Below the pieces are notes generated by a model. It was given only the letters and a program-made list of their open reading frames with translations. It ran no database searches and had not been told where the DNA came from. Positions 54,656 to 63,031 of a stretch of 64,000 nucleotides of DNA are shown in pieces. Positions within the stretch are counted from its first letter, which is position 1, and the number at the start of each line of letters is the position of its first letter. The position numbers and the translations under genes are program-made. The DNA is from JANWKQ01 sp964624635 (lineage in GTDB: Bacteria > Bacteroidota > Bacteroidia > CAIKAF01): assembly GCA_964624635.1 (NCBI GenBank), contig CAZUXM010000001.1, positions 62,001 through 126,000 on the forward strand. Reading direction: 5' to 3'.

Positions 54656-55042
54656 ATGAAAAAGTTTCCTGCAGTTATTATAGTACTCTTTTTAGTCCTT
54701 TGTTTTACAGGAGGATGTTATTATGATAATGAGGAAACTTTATACCCCCCAGGGGGCTGTGATACTGCTGACGTAAAATACAGCACCCATGTAAGCAAGA
54801 TACTTGACAACAAATGTTTACAGTGCCATAACAATGTTGATTTTGCCATTGAAGGAGGTGGATTTAGTTGGGAAGGATATGATAATATCTCCGACTATTT
54901 AACTTCATCAGCCGATGTATTGATGAGTTCTATCAATCATGAAGTAGGATATACACCCATGCCCTATAACAATCCCAAACTATCGGAATGTGAAATACGA
55001 ACGATAGAAATCTGGATAGAAGATGGATTCCCCAATAATTAA
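54656..55042 (+). CDS. c-type cytochrome lipoprotein (single CxxCH)
   Basis: A 128-residue lipoprotein: signal MKKFPAVIIVLFLVLCFTGGC with lipobox Cys, and one haem-binding motif CLQCHNN (KCLQCH), with Met in TPMPYNN as the likely second axial ligand. It has the short monohaem domain seen in Bacteroidota next to YceI and DUF5777 proteins. Role: electron transfer in the envelope. Eight bases after the YceI stop, eleven before the barrel gene; one operon. Confidence 0.87.
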   Translation: MKKFPAVIIVLFLVLCFTGGCYYDNEETLYPPGGCDTADVKYSTHVSKILDNKCLQCHNNVDFAIEGGGFSWEGYDNISDYLTSSADVLMSSINHEVGYTPMPYNNPKLSECEIRTIEIWIEDGFPNN

Positions 55043-55053
55043 AACACCTGCGA

Positions 55054-55986
55054 ATGAGAAAACCTTACCTGCTGCTAACTTTATATTTCTTCGGAACATT
55101 CTCTTTTTCTCAGGGATTATTGGATGAATTGGATTCCATTACTCCTGAACCCAAAGTATATACCACTCAAACTTTTAAAGGAACACGTATCATCAATGGT
55201 CAGTCGGTTGAAATGCCGGGGAAAGGTGAGCTTCAATTTATGATTCAACACCGTTTTGGAAGTTTCAGAGGCGGGTTTGAAGATTTTTTTGGATTAGACC
55301 AGGCCGGAATCAGAATTGGAGTAGAATATACTTTGCCTTTTTACGAGGGTAGAATTTGTATAGGAGTGGCCCGCAGTAATTATTTAAAGATATGGGATGG
55401 CTCTATTAAATACCAAATGTTTCGTCAAAGTAAAGGTCCCAAATCGTTTCCATTTACCATTGCCTTGTATGCCAGTATGGGAATTAACTCTACTGATTAC
55501 GCTGATCCCGAGAGAAACAACTATTTTACATCACGCCTCACCTATAATTTCCAAATCTTATGGGCTCGTAAGTTTTGCAGATGGTTTTCATTTCAAATGA
55601 CACCCACTGTATTACACCGAAACCTGGTACCTTTAAAAGAAGATCAGAATACCACTGCACATCTTGGATTTGCAGGTAAATTCAGAATATCCAATAGGGT
55701 TACTGCACAGGTAGAATATTTCTGGCCCATAGCAGGTCAAAACTTTGCCAATGTAAATAACCTCCCAATCAAAGGTCCTTTATCATTTGCCATTGATATT
55801 GAAACCGGAGGACACGTATTTCAATTGGTGTTAAGTAATTCTCAAGCCACTTTTGATCAAACCTTTATTGGTGAAACAACCAATGATTGGTTAAATGGAG
55901 ATATTCATTTTGGTTTCAATATCTCAAGAAATTTCTCTTTCAAAAAAGGGGATAAAAAGCGTTATAAACTCAAGCCTGAAAACTAG
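55054..55986 (+). CDS. DUF5777-like outer-membrane beta-barrel protein
   Basis: A 310-residue exported protein (signal MRKPYLLLTLYFFGTFSFSQ) made of about 14 amphipathic strands (GELQFMIQHRFGSFRGGFEDFFGLDQAGIRIGVEYTLPF...ending ISRNFSFKKGDKKRYKLKPEN). Matches the beta-barrel family that accompanies YceI and monohaem proteins in Bacteroidota (DUF5777). Probably in the outer membrane, with a link to the cytochrome. Ends two bases before the convergent YkgJ gene. Confidence 0.85.
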   Translation: MRKPYLLLTLYFFGTFSFSQGLLDELDSITPEPKVYTTQTFKGTRIINGQSVEMPGKGELQFMIQHRFGSFRGGFEDFFGLDQAGIRIGVEYTLPFYEGRICIGVARSNYLKIWDGSIKYQMFRQSKGPKSFPFTIALYASMGINSTDYADPERNNYFTSRLTYNFQILWARKFCRWFSFQMTPTVLHRNLVPLKEDQNTTAHLGFAGKFRISNRVTAQVEYFWPIAGQNFANVNNLPIKGPLSFAIDIETGGHVFQLVLSNSQATFDQTFIGETTNDWLNGDIHFGFNISRNFSFKKGDKKRYKLKPEN

Positions 55987-55988
55987 AT

Positions 55989-56474
55989 TTATTTCAGTTT
56001 AGTTTCAATATTCTCCAACACTTTTGCTACGGCAGGACACATCATCGCATTTTGAAAAGTAAGGTGGGAAATCTCTTTCATGTTTTTGCGATTAGTATGT
56101 GGATAATCACCGCAAGCCTTTGGTTTTATTGAGTATATTGAACAATAGTTTTGCTCATCTAAAAAAATACAAGGAGTTTGCTTTAAAACATAGTCATTAT
56201 CCTCATCAATACGCAAATATCGATCGATAAAATCCGAAGGTTTTAGTTTTAAATGTTGGGCAATCCGTTCTATATCTTTTGAAGTAAAAAGAGGTCCGGT
56301 AGTTTTACAGCAATTGGCACATTTGAGGCAATCAATTTCTTCAAAAACAGCTTCATGTTCTTCATGAAAATATGCATCCACTTCTTTTACACTCTTTTTT
56401 TGAAGTTGATCCAATAACTGTTTAATCTGCTTTTTACGGCTTTTGGCCCGTTCTATGATCTTGTTATATTCCAT
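55989..56474 (-). CDS. YkgJ-family cysteine-cluster protein
   Basis: A 161-residue soluble protein with two Cys clusters, CLKCANCCKTTG (about 65-76) and the pair in TPCIFLDEQNYCSIYSIKPKACGDYP, together coordinating a predicted zinc or iron-sulfur site (CxxCxxC/CxxxC family). The family is widespread but functionally unknown; some members are co-regulated with Fe-S stress. It is cotranscribed after the EEP gene (19 bases). Confidence 0.88.
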   Translation of the reverse strand: MEYNKIIERAKSRKKQIKQLLDQLQKKSVKEVDAYFHEEHEAVFEEIDCLKCANCCKTTGPLFTSKDIERIAQHLKLKPSDFIDRYLRIDEDNDYVLKQTPCIFLDEQNYCSIYSIKPKACGDYPHTNRKNMKEISHLTFQNAMMCPAVAKVLENIETKLK

Positions 56475-56493
56475 GAATAATGGTGATGAGAAT

Positions 56494-57564
56494 TTATCTC
56501 AGAACCACTTTTAAAAATACCGGCTGATGGTCTGAATTCTCAAAACCTAAATCAACTCCATTTACTGTTAAGGCATCAATATTAGGGGAAAGAAGGAAAT
56601 AATCTATTACTACAACATCTGTTTGCCCGGGAACATAAGGCTCATATAGTTTACGATTAGTAGGGGTGGTAGGGTCGTATATATACTTCCAACCAACCTC
56701 AGGATAATTGGGCTCCATTGACTTTTCCACCACACCGTCTTTTCCTTTGTTTTTTAGATTGGATTGATATCCAGGTGGGTAAGTATTCCAGTCACCTCCT
56801 ACAATAACATAGTTTCCTTTCTTATACTCATCCAATAACTTAATTTTTAGAGTATCCATTTGTTGTTGTTTAACTGTACCATCATCATAAGCACTTAAGT
56901 GTTGATTGATGACCACTAGTTCTTTCCCATTTTTACAGGGATATCTAAATTCCATATAACAACGCTTCAGCATAAACAATCCCGTGGGCCATGCAGCATC
57001 AGGAGCCAATGAAAACCTTTTTGCATCCGTAGGCTTTATCTTCGAAAGGGTCATTAAACCTCCAAAACATTTACCATATGGATTTGACACCGGCTGTGGT
57101 ACAAATAACGATTTATAGTTGGTTGCGTACCCATAACAGTCTCTATTGCAAGCATCTCCAATTAATTTTACCTGATCATTAAAATAACTTCTTTTTGAAC
57201 CTCTATCCACCTCTTGAAGCATGATAAAATCCGAAGTGTCTATTGATTTTATAGTGGACAGTATTCCATCCATATACTTTTGATTAAATTCTTTTGAAGG
57301 TCGTACCATTTTACCACCGTCAAAGAAAAAGTCTTGTTCTTTACCTAATCCGCAATAACCAATATTCCACGTATAAAACGAAAGGGTATCTTTAATAGCA
57401 CCCGACCTACTGCTATCTAGCCCTGAATAAATGATTTCTACCGTTTCAATAGGCTTAGGTCTATAGTCCTTGAGTGTCATGTATCCTAAAAAACCTCCAA
57501 AAATGAGGACAATCGTAAGGACAAAAAATCCCAGGTATTTGAATATTTTCTTGAGGGTCTTCAT
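56494..57564 (-). CDS. Endonuclease/exonuclease/phosphatase (EEP) superfamily protein
   Basis: A 356-residue protein with an N-terminal membrane anchor (about 10-32) and an EEP fold from about 60: FYTWNIGYCGLG, LQEVDRGS (catalytic Glu), INQHLSAYDDG, VGGDWNTYPPGY (metal-binding Asp/Asn) and the final SDHQPVFL (catalytic His). The family includes nucleases, sphingomyelinases and inositol phosphatases; membrane anchoring would favour a lipid or phosphoester substrate. Same transcript as the YkgJ gene. Confidence 0.85.
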   Translation of the reverse strand: MKTLKKIFKYLGFFVLTIVLIFGGFLGYMTLKDYRPKPIETVEIIYSGLDSSRSGAIKDTLSFYTWNIGYCGLGKEQDFFFDGGKMVRPSKEFNQKYMDGILSTIKSIDTSDFIMLQEVDRGSKRSYFNDQVKLIGDACNRDCYGYATNYKSLFVPQPVSNPYGKCFGGLMTLSKIKPTDAKRFSLAPDAAWPTGLFMLKRCYMEFRYPCKNGKELVVINQHLSAYDDGTVKQQQMDTLKIKLLDEYKKGNYVIVGGDWNTYPPGYQSNLKNKGKDGVVEKSMEPNYPEVGWKYIYDPTTPTNRKLYEPYVPGQTDVVVIDYFLLSPNIDALTVNGVDLGFENSDHQPVFLKVVLR

Positions 57565-57708
57565 GTATATACAAATATAACTGGTGAAATTTCAAATCCC
57601 AAATCTCTATTTCCAAATTACAAGCACTAAGTCCTGAAAGTATTGATATTTGGAGTTTGGAATTTGGGATTTAATGATACATTTGGTTGAACGATTACCC
57701 ATATTATC

Positions 57709-58533
57709 ATGTCAAAAACATTTCATTTAACTACTACCGACGGATTACAACTGGCCGGTGAATATTTTATTCCACAAGGAGATATTAAAGGTGTAATTGC
57801 CTTAGTACATGGAATGGGTGAACATTTTGGACGATATAAACATGTAGTCGCCTACTTGAATAGTATAGGCTATGCAGTAGTTGGAATGGACAATCGTGGG
57901 CATGGGAATTCGCAAGGGAAAAAAGGTCATGCACCCTCCTTAAATCATTTAATGGATGATATGGACCTTTTATACAAAAAAACAAAAGAACTTTTTGCAG
58001 ATATTCCTGTAATCATGTACGGACATAGTATGGGTGGTAATTTTGTAGCCAACTATGTATTGAGAAGAAAGCCTGTGCTCAATGGGCTTATATTAACTTC
58101 TCCTTATTTTAAATTAGCCTTTGATCCGCCTTCATGGAAAGTATCATTGGCAAAAATGATGAAGGGAATTATGCCTGGATTGGTGCAACCTACAGGATTA
58201 GAAGTAGCAGCTGTCGCCAGAGATCCAAAAGTGGTAGAAGACTACAAGGCCGATAAGCTCAATCATGATAAAATGAGTGCCGGTTTTTTTGCACAGGTAC
58301 ATCCTGCGGGGGTCTATCCAATTGAGCATGCTTCAGAATTAACAGTAAAAACTCTGGCTATGCACGGAACGGGAGATAGGATTACTTCAGCCGAGGGAAC
58401 CCGCGAATTCGCTAATAATAACCCAGCAATGATAGAATTAAAACTATGGGATGGGTATTATCATGAATTACATAACGAACCTGAAAAACTGCAGGTATTA
58501 GATTATATAGGAAACTGGTTGGCTAAAATATAG
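57709..58533 (+). CDS. Alpha/beta hydrolase, lysophospholipase/monoacylglycerol-lipase-like
   Basis: A 274-residue serine hydrolase: oxyanion region HGMGEHFGRY, nucleophile Ser107 in YGHSMGGN, Asp in HGTGDRITS (about 225) and His in YYHELHNEP (about 253). Length and the HGxGEHxxRY motif match the Hydrolase_4 / monoacylglycerol lipase family (PF12146). It cleaves acyl esters of lipids. Its stop overlaps the convergent gene by 11 bases. Confidence 0.9.
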   Translation: MSKTFHLTTTDGLQLAGEYFIPQGDIKGVIALVHGMGEHFGRYKHVVAYLNSIGYAVVGMDNRGHGNSQGKKGHAPSLNHLMDDMDLLYKKTKELFADIPVIMYGHSMGGNFVANYVLRRKPVLNGLILTSPYFKLAFDPPSWKVSLAKMMKGIMPGLVQPTGLEVAAVARDPKVVEDYKADKLNHDKMSAGFFAQVHPAGVYPIEHASELTVKTLAMHGTGDRITSAEGTREFANNNPAMIELKLWDGYYHELHNEPEKLQVLDYIGNWLAKI

Positions 58534-59653
58534 TTACCAGCCCTGGTAACCCTTTTCCTCGATAGTAATTTTTACAAAGAAGTTGAATATCATCCGTACT
58601 CATTAAAATGATTTGATGATCCTGCGCTTTTTTAATCATCACCATTTCAGAAGCAGAAATTCTTCCATCAATCACCATTCCGAACAAAATTACTTTTTCT
58701 ATTCCTCGTTGTGTATTGACAACCGATTTTTGCAACTTTTCGAAATAATCTGAAGGTAATTCATGTTTTTTTTGTGTCGGAATCCCAAAGGTAGTCAGCA
58801 ACAGATCAGCAAACATAAAATGACTGTAGTTGTAAGTCCGTTTAATCATACTGATGTATTGAATAGTGTCGTAAATAAATGATTTGAATTCATCATTATC
58901 TTTAAACTCTACATACAATTGTTTCACGAATTTCTCCGTAAGTGGTTTACTAAAAATTCGAATTTGCGCTTCTTTTAAAATTTTACGGGATGCCAATATA
59001 TTCCAGAAAGCAAAAACAGGAACACCCAGCATATCAATAAAAACACGACCTAACGTACGCCCCCCCACCCTGCTCACTACCACACGAATCAAAATATTAC
59101 TGAGGGCTGCTTTGTAAAAATTTACCAATAAATAAACCGTTAAAGCAATTTTAGGAACCCCTTGATAAGGATTGATGCCTAATTCTTTCCCATGTTTGCC
59201 GGCTTTTTCCAACCCTACCGAAGCAAGTTTTTGTACTTCATCATAAAAATTCGGATCGGAAGGATGAGGATAATTACAAACTACCACCAGTTTTTTAATC
59301 GCTTTTAAATTCACATAATACAAAAGGTAAAGTTCAATATAGGCTAATACAAAACCGTATAAAGTGAAAACAATGTTATAATAGAATGAATAATCGGTCC
59401 AAGGAACATGAATCAACGTTCTTGGAAACCAGGTAGGAAACGCATATTTGGTACAAAACAAAACGATTACACCCAAAGCACCTAATACTGCCGACCAACA
59501 CAATGTTTGAAAATGAATTCGTTTAATCTTAGCTGATTCTTCATCATCCAAAATAAAAGCATTAGGATCGTTGGAGTACTTTTCATGTTGTACTTCTAAT
59601 ATGATCCTCTCGGCAGTTTTCTGGAGTAATCCTCTGTTTTTTTGTTTTTGCAC
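58523..59653 (-). CDS. Multi-spanning membrane protein, unknown
   Basis: A 376-residue protein that I do not recognise with certainty. It has two clear N-terminal spans (about 50-70 and 90-115) and further hydrophobic segments around 165-195 and 215-235, joined by basic cytoplasmic loops. The C-terminal 130 residues (LTEKFVKQLYVEFKDNDEFKSFIYDTIQYISM...MVIDGRISASEMVMIKKAQDHQI) look soluble. The regular length and the many basic residues suggest a membrane-bound regulator or lipid-linked protein. The ATG at 59651-59653 is the natural start. The 3' end overlaps the hydrolase gene. Confidence 0.7.
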   Translation of the reverse strand: MQKQKNRGLLQKTAERIILEVQHEKYSNDPNAFILDDEESAKIKRIHFQTLCWSAVLGALGVIVLFCTKYAFPTWFPRTLIHVPWTDYSFYYNIVFTLYGFVLAYIELYLLYYVNLKAIKKLVVVCNYPHPSDPNFYDEVQKLASVGLEKAGKHGKELGINPYQGVPKIALTVYLLVNFYKAALSNILIRVVVSRVGGRTLGRVFIDMLGVPVFAFWNILASRKILKEAQIRIFSKPLTEKFVKQLYVEFKDNDEFKSFIYDTIQYISMIKRTYNYSHFMFADLLLTTFGIPTQKKHELPSDYFEKLQKSVVNTQRGIEKVILFGMVIDGRISASEMVMIKKAQDHQIILMSTDDIQLLCKNYYRGKGLPGLVTIF

Positions 59654-59696
59654 CGGCTAAATTTAAGTGATTTTAAAGTTGATTTAAAAAATTACC

Positions 59697-59727
59697 TTGA
59701 CAAGGCATGGATTTTGCCCTATATTTG
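59697..59727 (+). promoter_or_regulatory. Near-perfect promoter with almost no leader
   Basis: TTG (59697-59699), 20 bases, TATATTTG (59720-59727) matches the Bacteroidota consensus. The ATG of the SPOR-like gene follows at 59733, so the transcript leader would be zero to three bases. Confidence 0.65.
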
Positions 59728-59732
59728 CACAT

Positions 59733-60134
59733 ATGAAAAAAATCATCGTTGTTATTTCCTTCCTAACCCTTGGTGTGTTGGCTTATAGCCAAACCGGTAA
59801 AGTAGAGGTAACATTTGAACCCGGTGTAGAGGGTGTTTTAGGTGGATATTCAGCCCGTGCTGTTGAAGAGGAACCCCAAGGATTTAGAGTTCAGATTTGC
59901 ACCGAAAGTGGCAACAATGCCCGTGATATTGCCAATGGCGAAAAAGCCCGTTATTACACCAAGTATGAAGGGAAAAAAGCCTATTTAAAATGGGAATCTC
60001 CCAATTTTAAAGTTCGTGTAGGTGATTTTAAAAACAGATTAGAGGCTACTTTATATTGGAAACAGGTAAGTCTTGATTTTCCTGCTTCTTATGTAGTCAT
60101 GGATGAGATTAAGCTTTATAAACAAAACGATTAA
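59733..60134 (+). CDS. Secreted SPOR-domain-like protein
   Basis: About 133 residues from the ATG at 59733 (MKKIIVVISFLTLGVLAYSQ signal peptide); the listed longer frame adds residues from the promoter. The domain AVEEEPQGFRVQICTESGNNARDIANGEKARYYTKYEGKKAYLKWESPNFKVRVGDFKNRLEATLYWKQV is a SPOR-like beta-alpha-beta repeat that in other bacteria binds denuded glycan strands at the division site. Monocistronic, followed by a long hairpin (60195-60260). Confidence 0.85.
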   Translation: MKKIIVVISFLTLGVLAYSQTGKVEVTFEPGVEGVLGGYSARAVEEEPQGFRVQICTESGNNARDIANGEKARYYTKYEGKKAYLKWESPNFKVRVGDFKNRLEATLYWKQVSLDFPASYVVMDEIKLYKQND

Positions 60135-60194
60135 TGTGGTAAGCTTTCACTGAAAGCTATTCAACTTTCTTTAAATTCATATTAATACCTTTTT

Positions 60195-60260
60195 CGTCAT
60201 GCTGAACTTGTTTCAGCATCTCAAAAGCACATAAGATGCTGAAACAAGTTCAGCATGACG
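60195..60260. repeat. 27-bp perfect inverted repeat, REP-like
   Basis: Two 27-base arms (60195-60221 and 60234-60260) that are exact reverse complements with a 12-base loop. The stem contains CATGCTGAACTTGTTTCAGC. No T-tract follows, so it looks more like a dispersed palindromic element than a terminator. It separates the SPOR-like gene from the convergent desaturase. Confidence 0.65.
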
Positions 60261-60290
60261 GTAATAAAATAACACATTATAGAGATTGTA

Positions 60291-61250
60291 TTAATTCACT
60301 TCGGCTCCTAAATCAGCCGCTTCCATTTCCAGTTTACCCTGTTTGGTTTCCATTACCCAATCTTCATCCTTCGTTGGTGGACCCAACACTACAGGATTCC
60401 CTAAATAGTCAATTCGTTTACCCGGCCATATATATTGTTTCCAACAGAATGCCGTAAGCGTATTTCTATCTAAACTTGGATGAATGTTAGGTGTAATTTC
60501 TTTTTTATGATATTCAGGATATAAACTCCAATGCATGGCAGGTCGCATATGATGGGCTCCATGATACCCATTGTTACACACCAAAAAGTTGAACAATTTG
60601 TTTTTAAAATTTCTGGAATGGTTATACGGATGCGTTTCATCACATCCATCATGTTGCCAAAAGTTAGTACCAAATATTCCCCATACTGCATAGATGTTGG
60701 GAACAATAAGAAAGATCAAAAATCTTTTCCAATCAATAATCAACCAGGTAATTCGCCATGCCCATAAAAAAGCAATTTCAATACGGTATTGTCTTCTCCA
60801 TTTTGGTTTTGTGGGTCCAATCTCTTTTACAAATAGGCTTTCCGTACGAACAATACCGGGTATCATTACAAAAAAGAACAGGAACTGATTCAAAAAGTTC
60901 CATTTGAATCTCATTTTATCAGTACGGGCATTGTCCTTGGTAGTTTGTAAATGTTTATGGTGGCTCAGGTTATGTCCGGGGACATATCCTGTAGCTGGAC
61001 TTCCAAATGCAATAGAGAGTAAAATGAAATTTACTTTGTTCAAAAACTTATTGTAGAAAATAGGATGATGTACTGTATTGTGAATGGTAATGGCTACCAT
61101 AAAATTGATACAACATAACAATACTTCTGCAGGTAAAATATAGTACCATTTTAAAGGAACAAAAAACCAGGCTCCTATAAAGAAAATAAAATACGTAGCT
61201 AAAAAAGCCAGGGTTCGGTAGTCAGCTTTGTATTTTAGGAGTTTTGGCAT
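60291..61250 (-). CDS. Membrane fatty acid desaturase-like enzyme (paralogue A)
   Basis: A 319-residue membrane protein of the FA_desaturase superfamily. Histidine boxes HNTVHH (57-62), GHNLSHHKH (92-100) and NNGYHGAHHMRP (about 230-241), plus the conserved NFWQHDGCDETHPYNHSRNF. Four membrane spans at about 14-30, 36-56, 122-142 and 155-185. The C-terminus has the shared WPGKRIDYLGNPV. A clear paralogue of the gene at 63032, in mirror orientation about the flavoprotein. It follows that gene (61294-62919) on the same strand after 43 bases, so they are probably co-transcribed. Confidence 0.9.
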   Translation of the reverse strand: MPKLLKYKADYRTLAFLATYFIFFIGAWFFVPLKWYYILPAEVLLCCINFMVAITIHNTVHHPIFYNKFLNKVNFILLSIAFGSPATGYVPGHNLSHHKHLQTTKDNARTDKMRFKWNFLNQFLFFFVMIPGIVRTESLFVKEIGPTKPKWRRQYRIEIAFLWAWRITWLIIDWKRFLIFLIVPNIYAVWGIFGTNFWQHDGCDETHPYNHSRNFKNKLFNFLVCNNGYHGAHHMRPAMHWSLYPEYHKKEITPNIHPSLDRNTLTAFCWKQYIWPGKRIDYLGNPVVLGPPTKDEDWVMETKQGKLEMEAADLGAEVN

Positions 61251-61293
61251 TGATACAAAAATATGTATTTATGAATTATGCCACAACTTAGCA

Positions 61294-62919
61294 TCATTCA
61301 ACTACAGTCACTATTCCTCTTTCTTTGAGTTCTTTCTGATACTTTTTGGCTTTCGATTCTATTTTAGCGTAGCTTAAAAAGGCTAAAGGACCGCCACATA
61401 GCTCGATGGTAGTAAACATTCCTCCAGTAAAAGCACCTGCAACTCCTAATACAGCAGCATCAGCCCCAGTTAGGTATAAATTTTTTACCGGCGTTTTTAC
61501 ATGATTCCATTTTTTCAGCATTCTATCAGGAGAGGTATGCATCCCGTAGATACACCCTTTATTATGCATGGTAAAATGTTCAGTACTTAATGGAGTAGAT
61601 AACTCATAGAAATCTACCATATCTTTAAATCCGGGGTAGTGTTTCTCAATAAAATTCAACATTCTTTGCGCTAACATTTCCTTGAAGTCTTCGTATTCGT
61701 TTCCTCTCTTTTTCCACTTTTCATCTCTCCACTTTTCGAATATATCGTAGCTGATGAAAGTAATAATCTCACCGGTATATACGGTTGATTCAGGGTCTTT
61801 CATGCTTGGGAACGATAAGAACGCCATTTTCATTCTGTCATCAACAATGGCATTGATATCGCGAAACATTTCATCATGATCGTACTCATCAAATATCCAA
61901 TGATTTTCACCCTTGAATCCCATTTTTTCAGGATTATCTTTAAATCCAATGTATAAACATAAGTGTGATAATCCATCCGGATGATCTTCAACTTCATCAG
62001 GGAAGTCAGCACCAAAATCTCTGTGTAATAAATTACAATAGGTGTTGTATGCCCCGGCACATGATACTATAATAGGTGCATAAAATTCTGCTTCCGATCT
62101 TTTTTTACCTTGTTTCACGTCCACCTTCACCCCAACTGCTTTTCCATCTTCAATAATGATATCCGTTACCTCATGATTCACTAAAATTTTGCCCCCGGCT
62201 TTTTCAATAATGGGTTCGATGGCTTGCGCAATGGTTTTAGCAGATCCTATAGGGTAATATCCTCCGTTATAAAAATGTTTTACCACCATAGCATGGTTAC
62301 AGAATGATCCGTTACCCGGAACTGCTCCGTAATTCCCCCATTGTGAAACCAACAAGCCTTTTAACTTATGATCGGTAAAAGTTTGATCCAAATATTCTTT
62401 GGTACTCATCGTTGCTAATTTAGTATCAGCTTCCGATGGTTTTTTAAATGGTTTAAGTAATGAAGGTAAATGTTTATAAATGATGTTATCTCTGTACCAG
62501 GTATCAGCTTTAACTACATCTTTCAAATATTTTCTGATTTCTTTTTCCTGATGTGGAAATTGTTCAATCAATTTTTTTTCAAACTCAACACTGCTGCTAG
62601 GACATTCGAAAGTAAAATCAGGAAAAACGAACTTATCGAAGATATAAGGCATTTTTTTCCAACGTACTTTACCTTGGGTTGTATAATCAAACAAAGTTCT
62701 GAATACATGTCCGTCTTCCAGGTCACCAACATAATGAACTCCAACATCCCAATGGTATCCTTTTTCTCGTTTGAAGGTATGTGTAAATCCTCCAACGATA
62801 TAATGTTGCTCAAGAATCAGTACTCTTTTTCCTTTAATTTGTGACATCAGGGACCCAACTGTAAGTCCACCTAATCCCGAACCAATAATTATGATGTCAT
62901 AACCGCTATCTTTGCTCAT
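61294..62919 (-). CDS. Retinol-saturase/CrtI-like FAD-dependent oxidoreductase
   Basis: A 541-residue flavoprotein from the ATG at 62917-62919 (MSKDSGYDIIIIGSGLGG); the longer frame would put an odd N-terminus before the FAD motif. GSGLGG (13-18) is the dinucleotide-binding Rossmann motif; then LILEQHYIVGGFTHTFKREKGYHWDVGVHYVGD, and the family's C-terminal LTGADAAVLGVAGAFTGGM. It belongs to the phytoene desaturase/retinol saturase superfamily, so it likely reduces or desaturates a polyunsaturated hydrocarbon or carotenoid. Paired with desaturases on both sides. Confidence 0.9.
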   Translation of the reverse strand: MSKDSGYDIIIIGSGLGGLTVGSLMSQIKGKRVLILEQHYIVGGFTHTFKREKGYHWDVGVHYVGDLEDGHVFRTLFDYTTQGKVRWKKMPYIFDKFVFPDFTFECPSSSVEFEKKLIEQFPHQEKEIRKYLKDVVKADTWYRDNIIYKHLPSLLKPFKKPSEADTKLATMSTKEYLDQTFTDHKLKGLLVSQWGNYGAVPGNGSFCNHAMVVKHFYNGGYYPIGSAKTIAQAIEPIIEKAGGKILVNHEVTDIIIEDGKAVGVKVDVKQGKKRSEAEFYAPIIVSCAGAYNTYCNLLHRDFGADFPDEVEDHPDGLSHLCLYIGFKDNPEKMGFKGENHWIFDEYDHDEMFRDINAIVDDRMKMAFLSFPSMKDPESTVYTGEIITFISYDIFEKWRDEKWKKRGNEYEDFKEMLAQRMLNFIEKHYPGFKDMVDFYELSTPLSTEHFTMHNKGCIYGMHTSPDRMLKKWNHVKTPVKNLYLTGADAAVLGVAGAFTGGMFTTIELCGGPLAFLSYAKIESKAKKYQKELKERGIVTVVE

Positions 62920-63012
62920 GGAGGCTTTTAAAAAAGTGGTGCAAGTATAGAATTTATAATCGTTAATAGCTAATTTAGCAGGCAATTAGGGCTGTACAAG
63001 TCGTAAAATCCA

Positions 63013-63020
63013 TACATTTG
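63013..63020 (+). promoter_or_regulatory. -7 box upstream of desaturase B
   Basis: TACATTTG (TAnnTTTG) 11 bases before the ATG at 63032; the -33 element is not clear. Divergent from the flavoprotein gene, whose start lies at 62919. Confidence 0.4.
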
Positions 63021-63031
63021 CAGCTACATAC

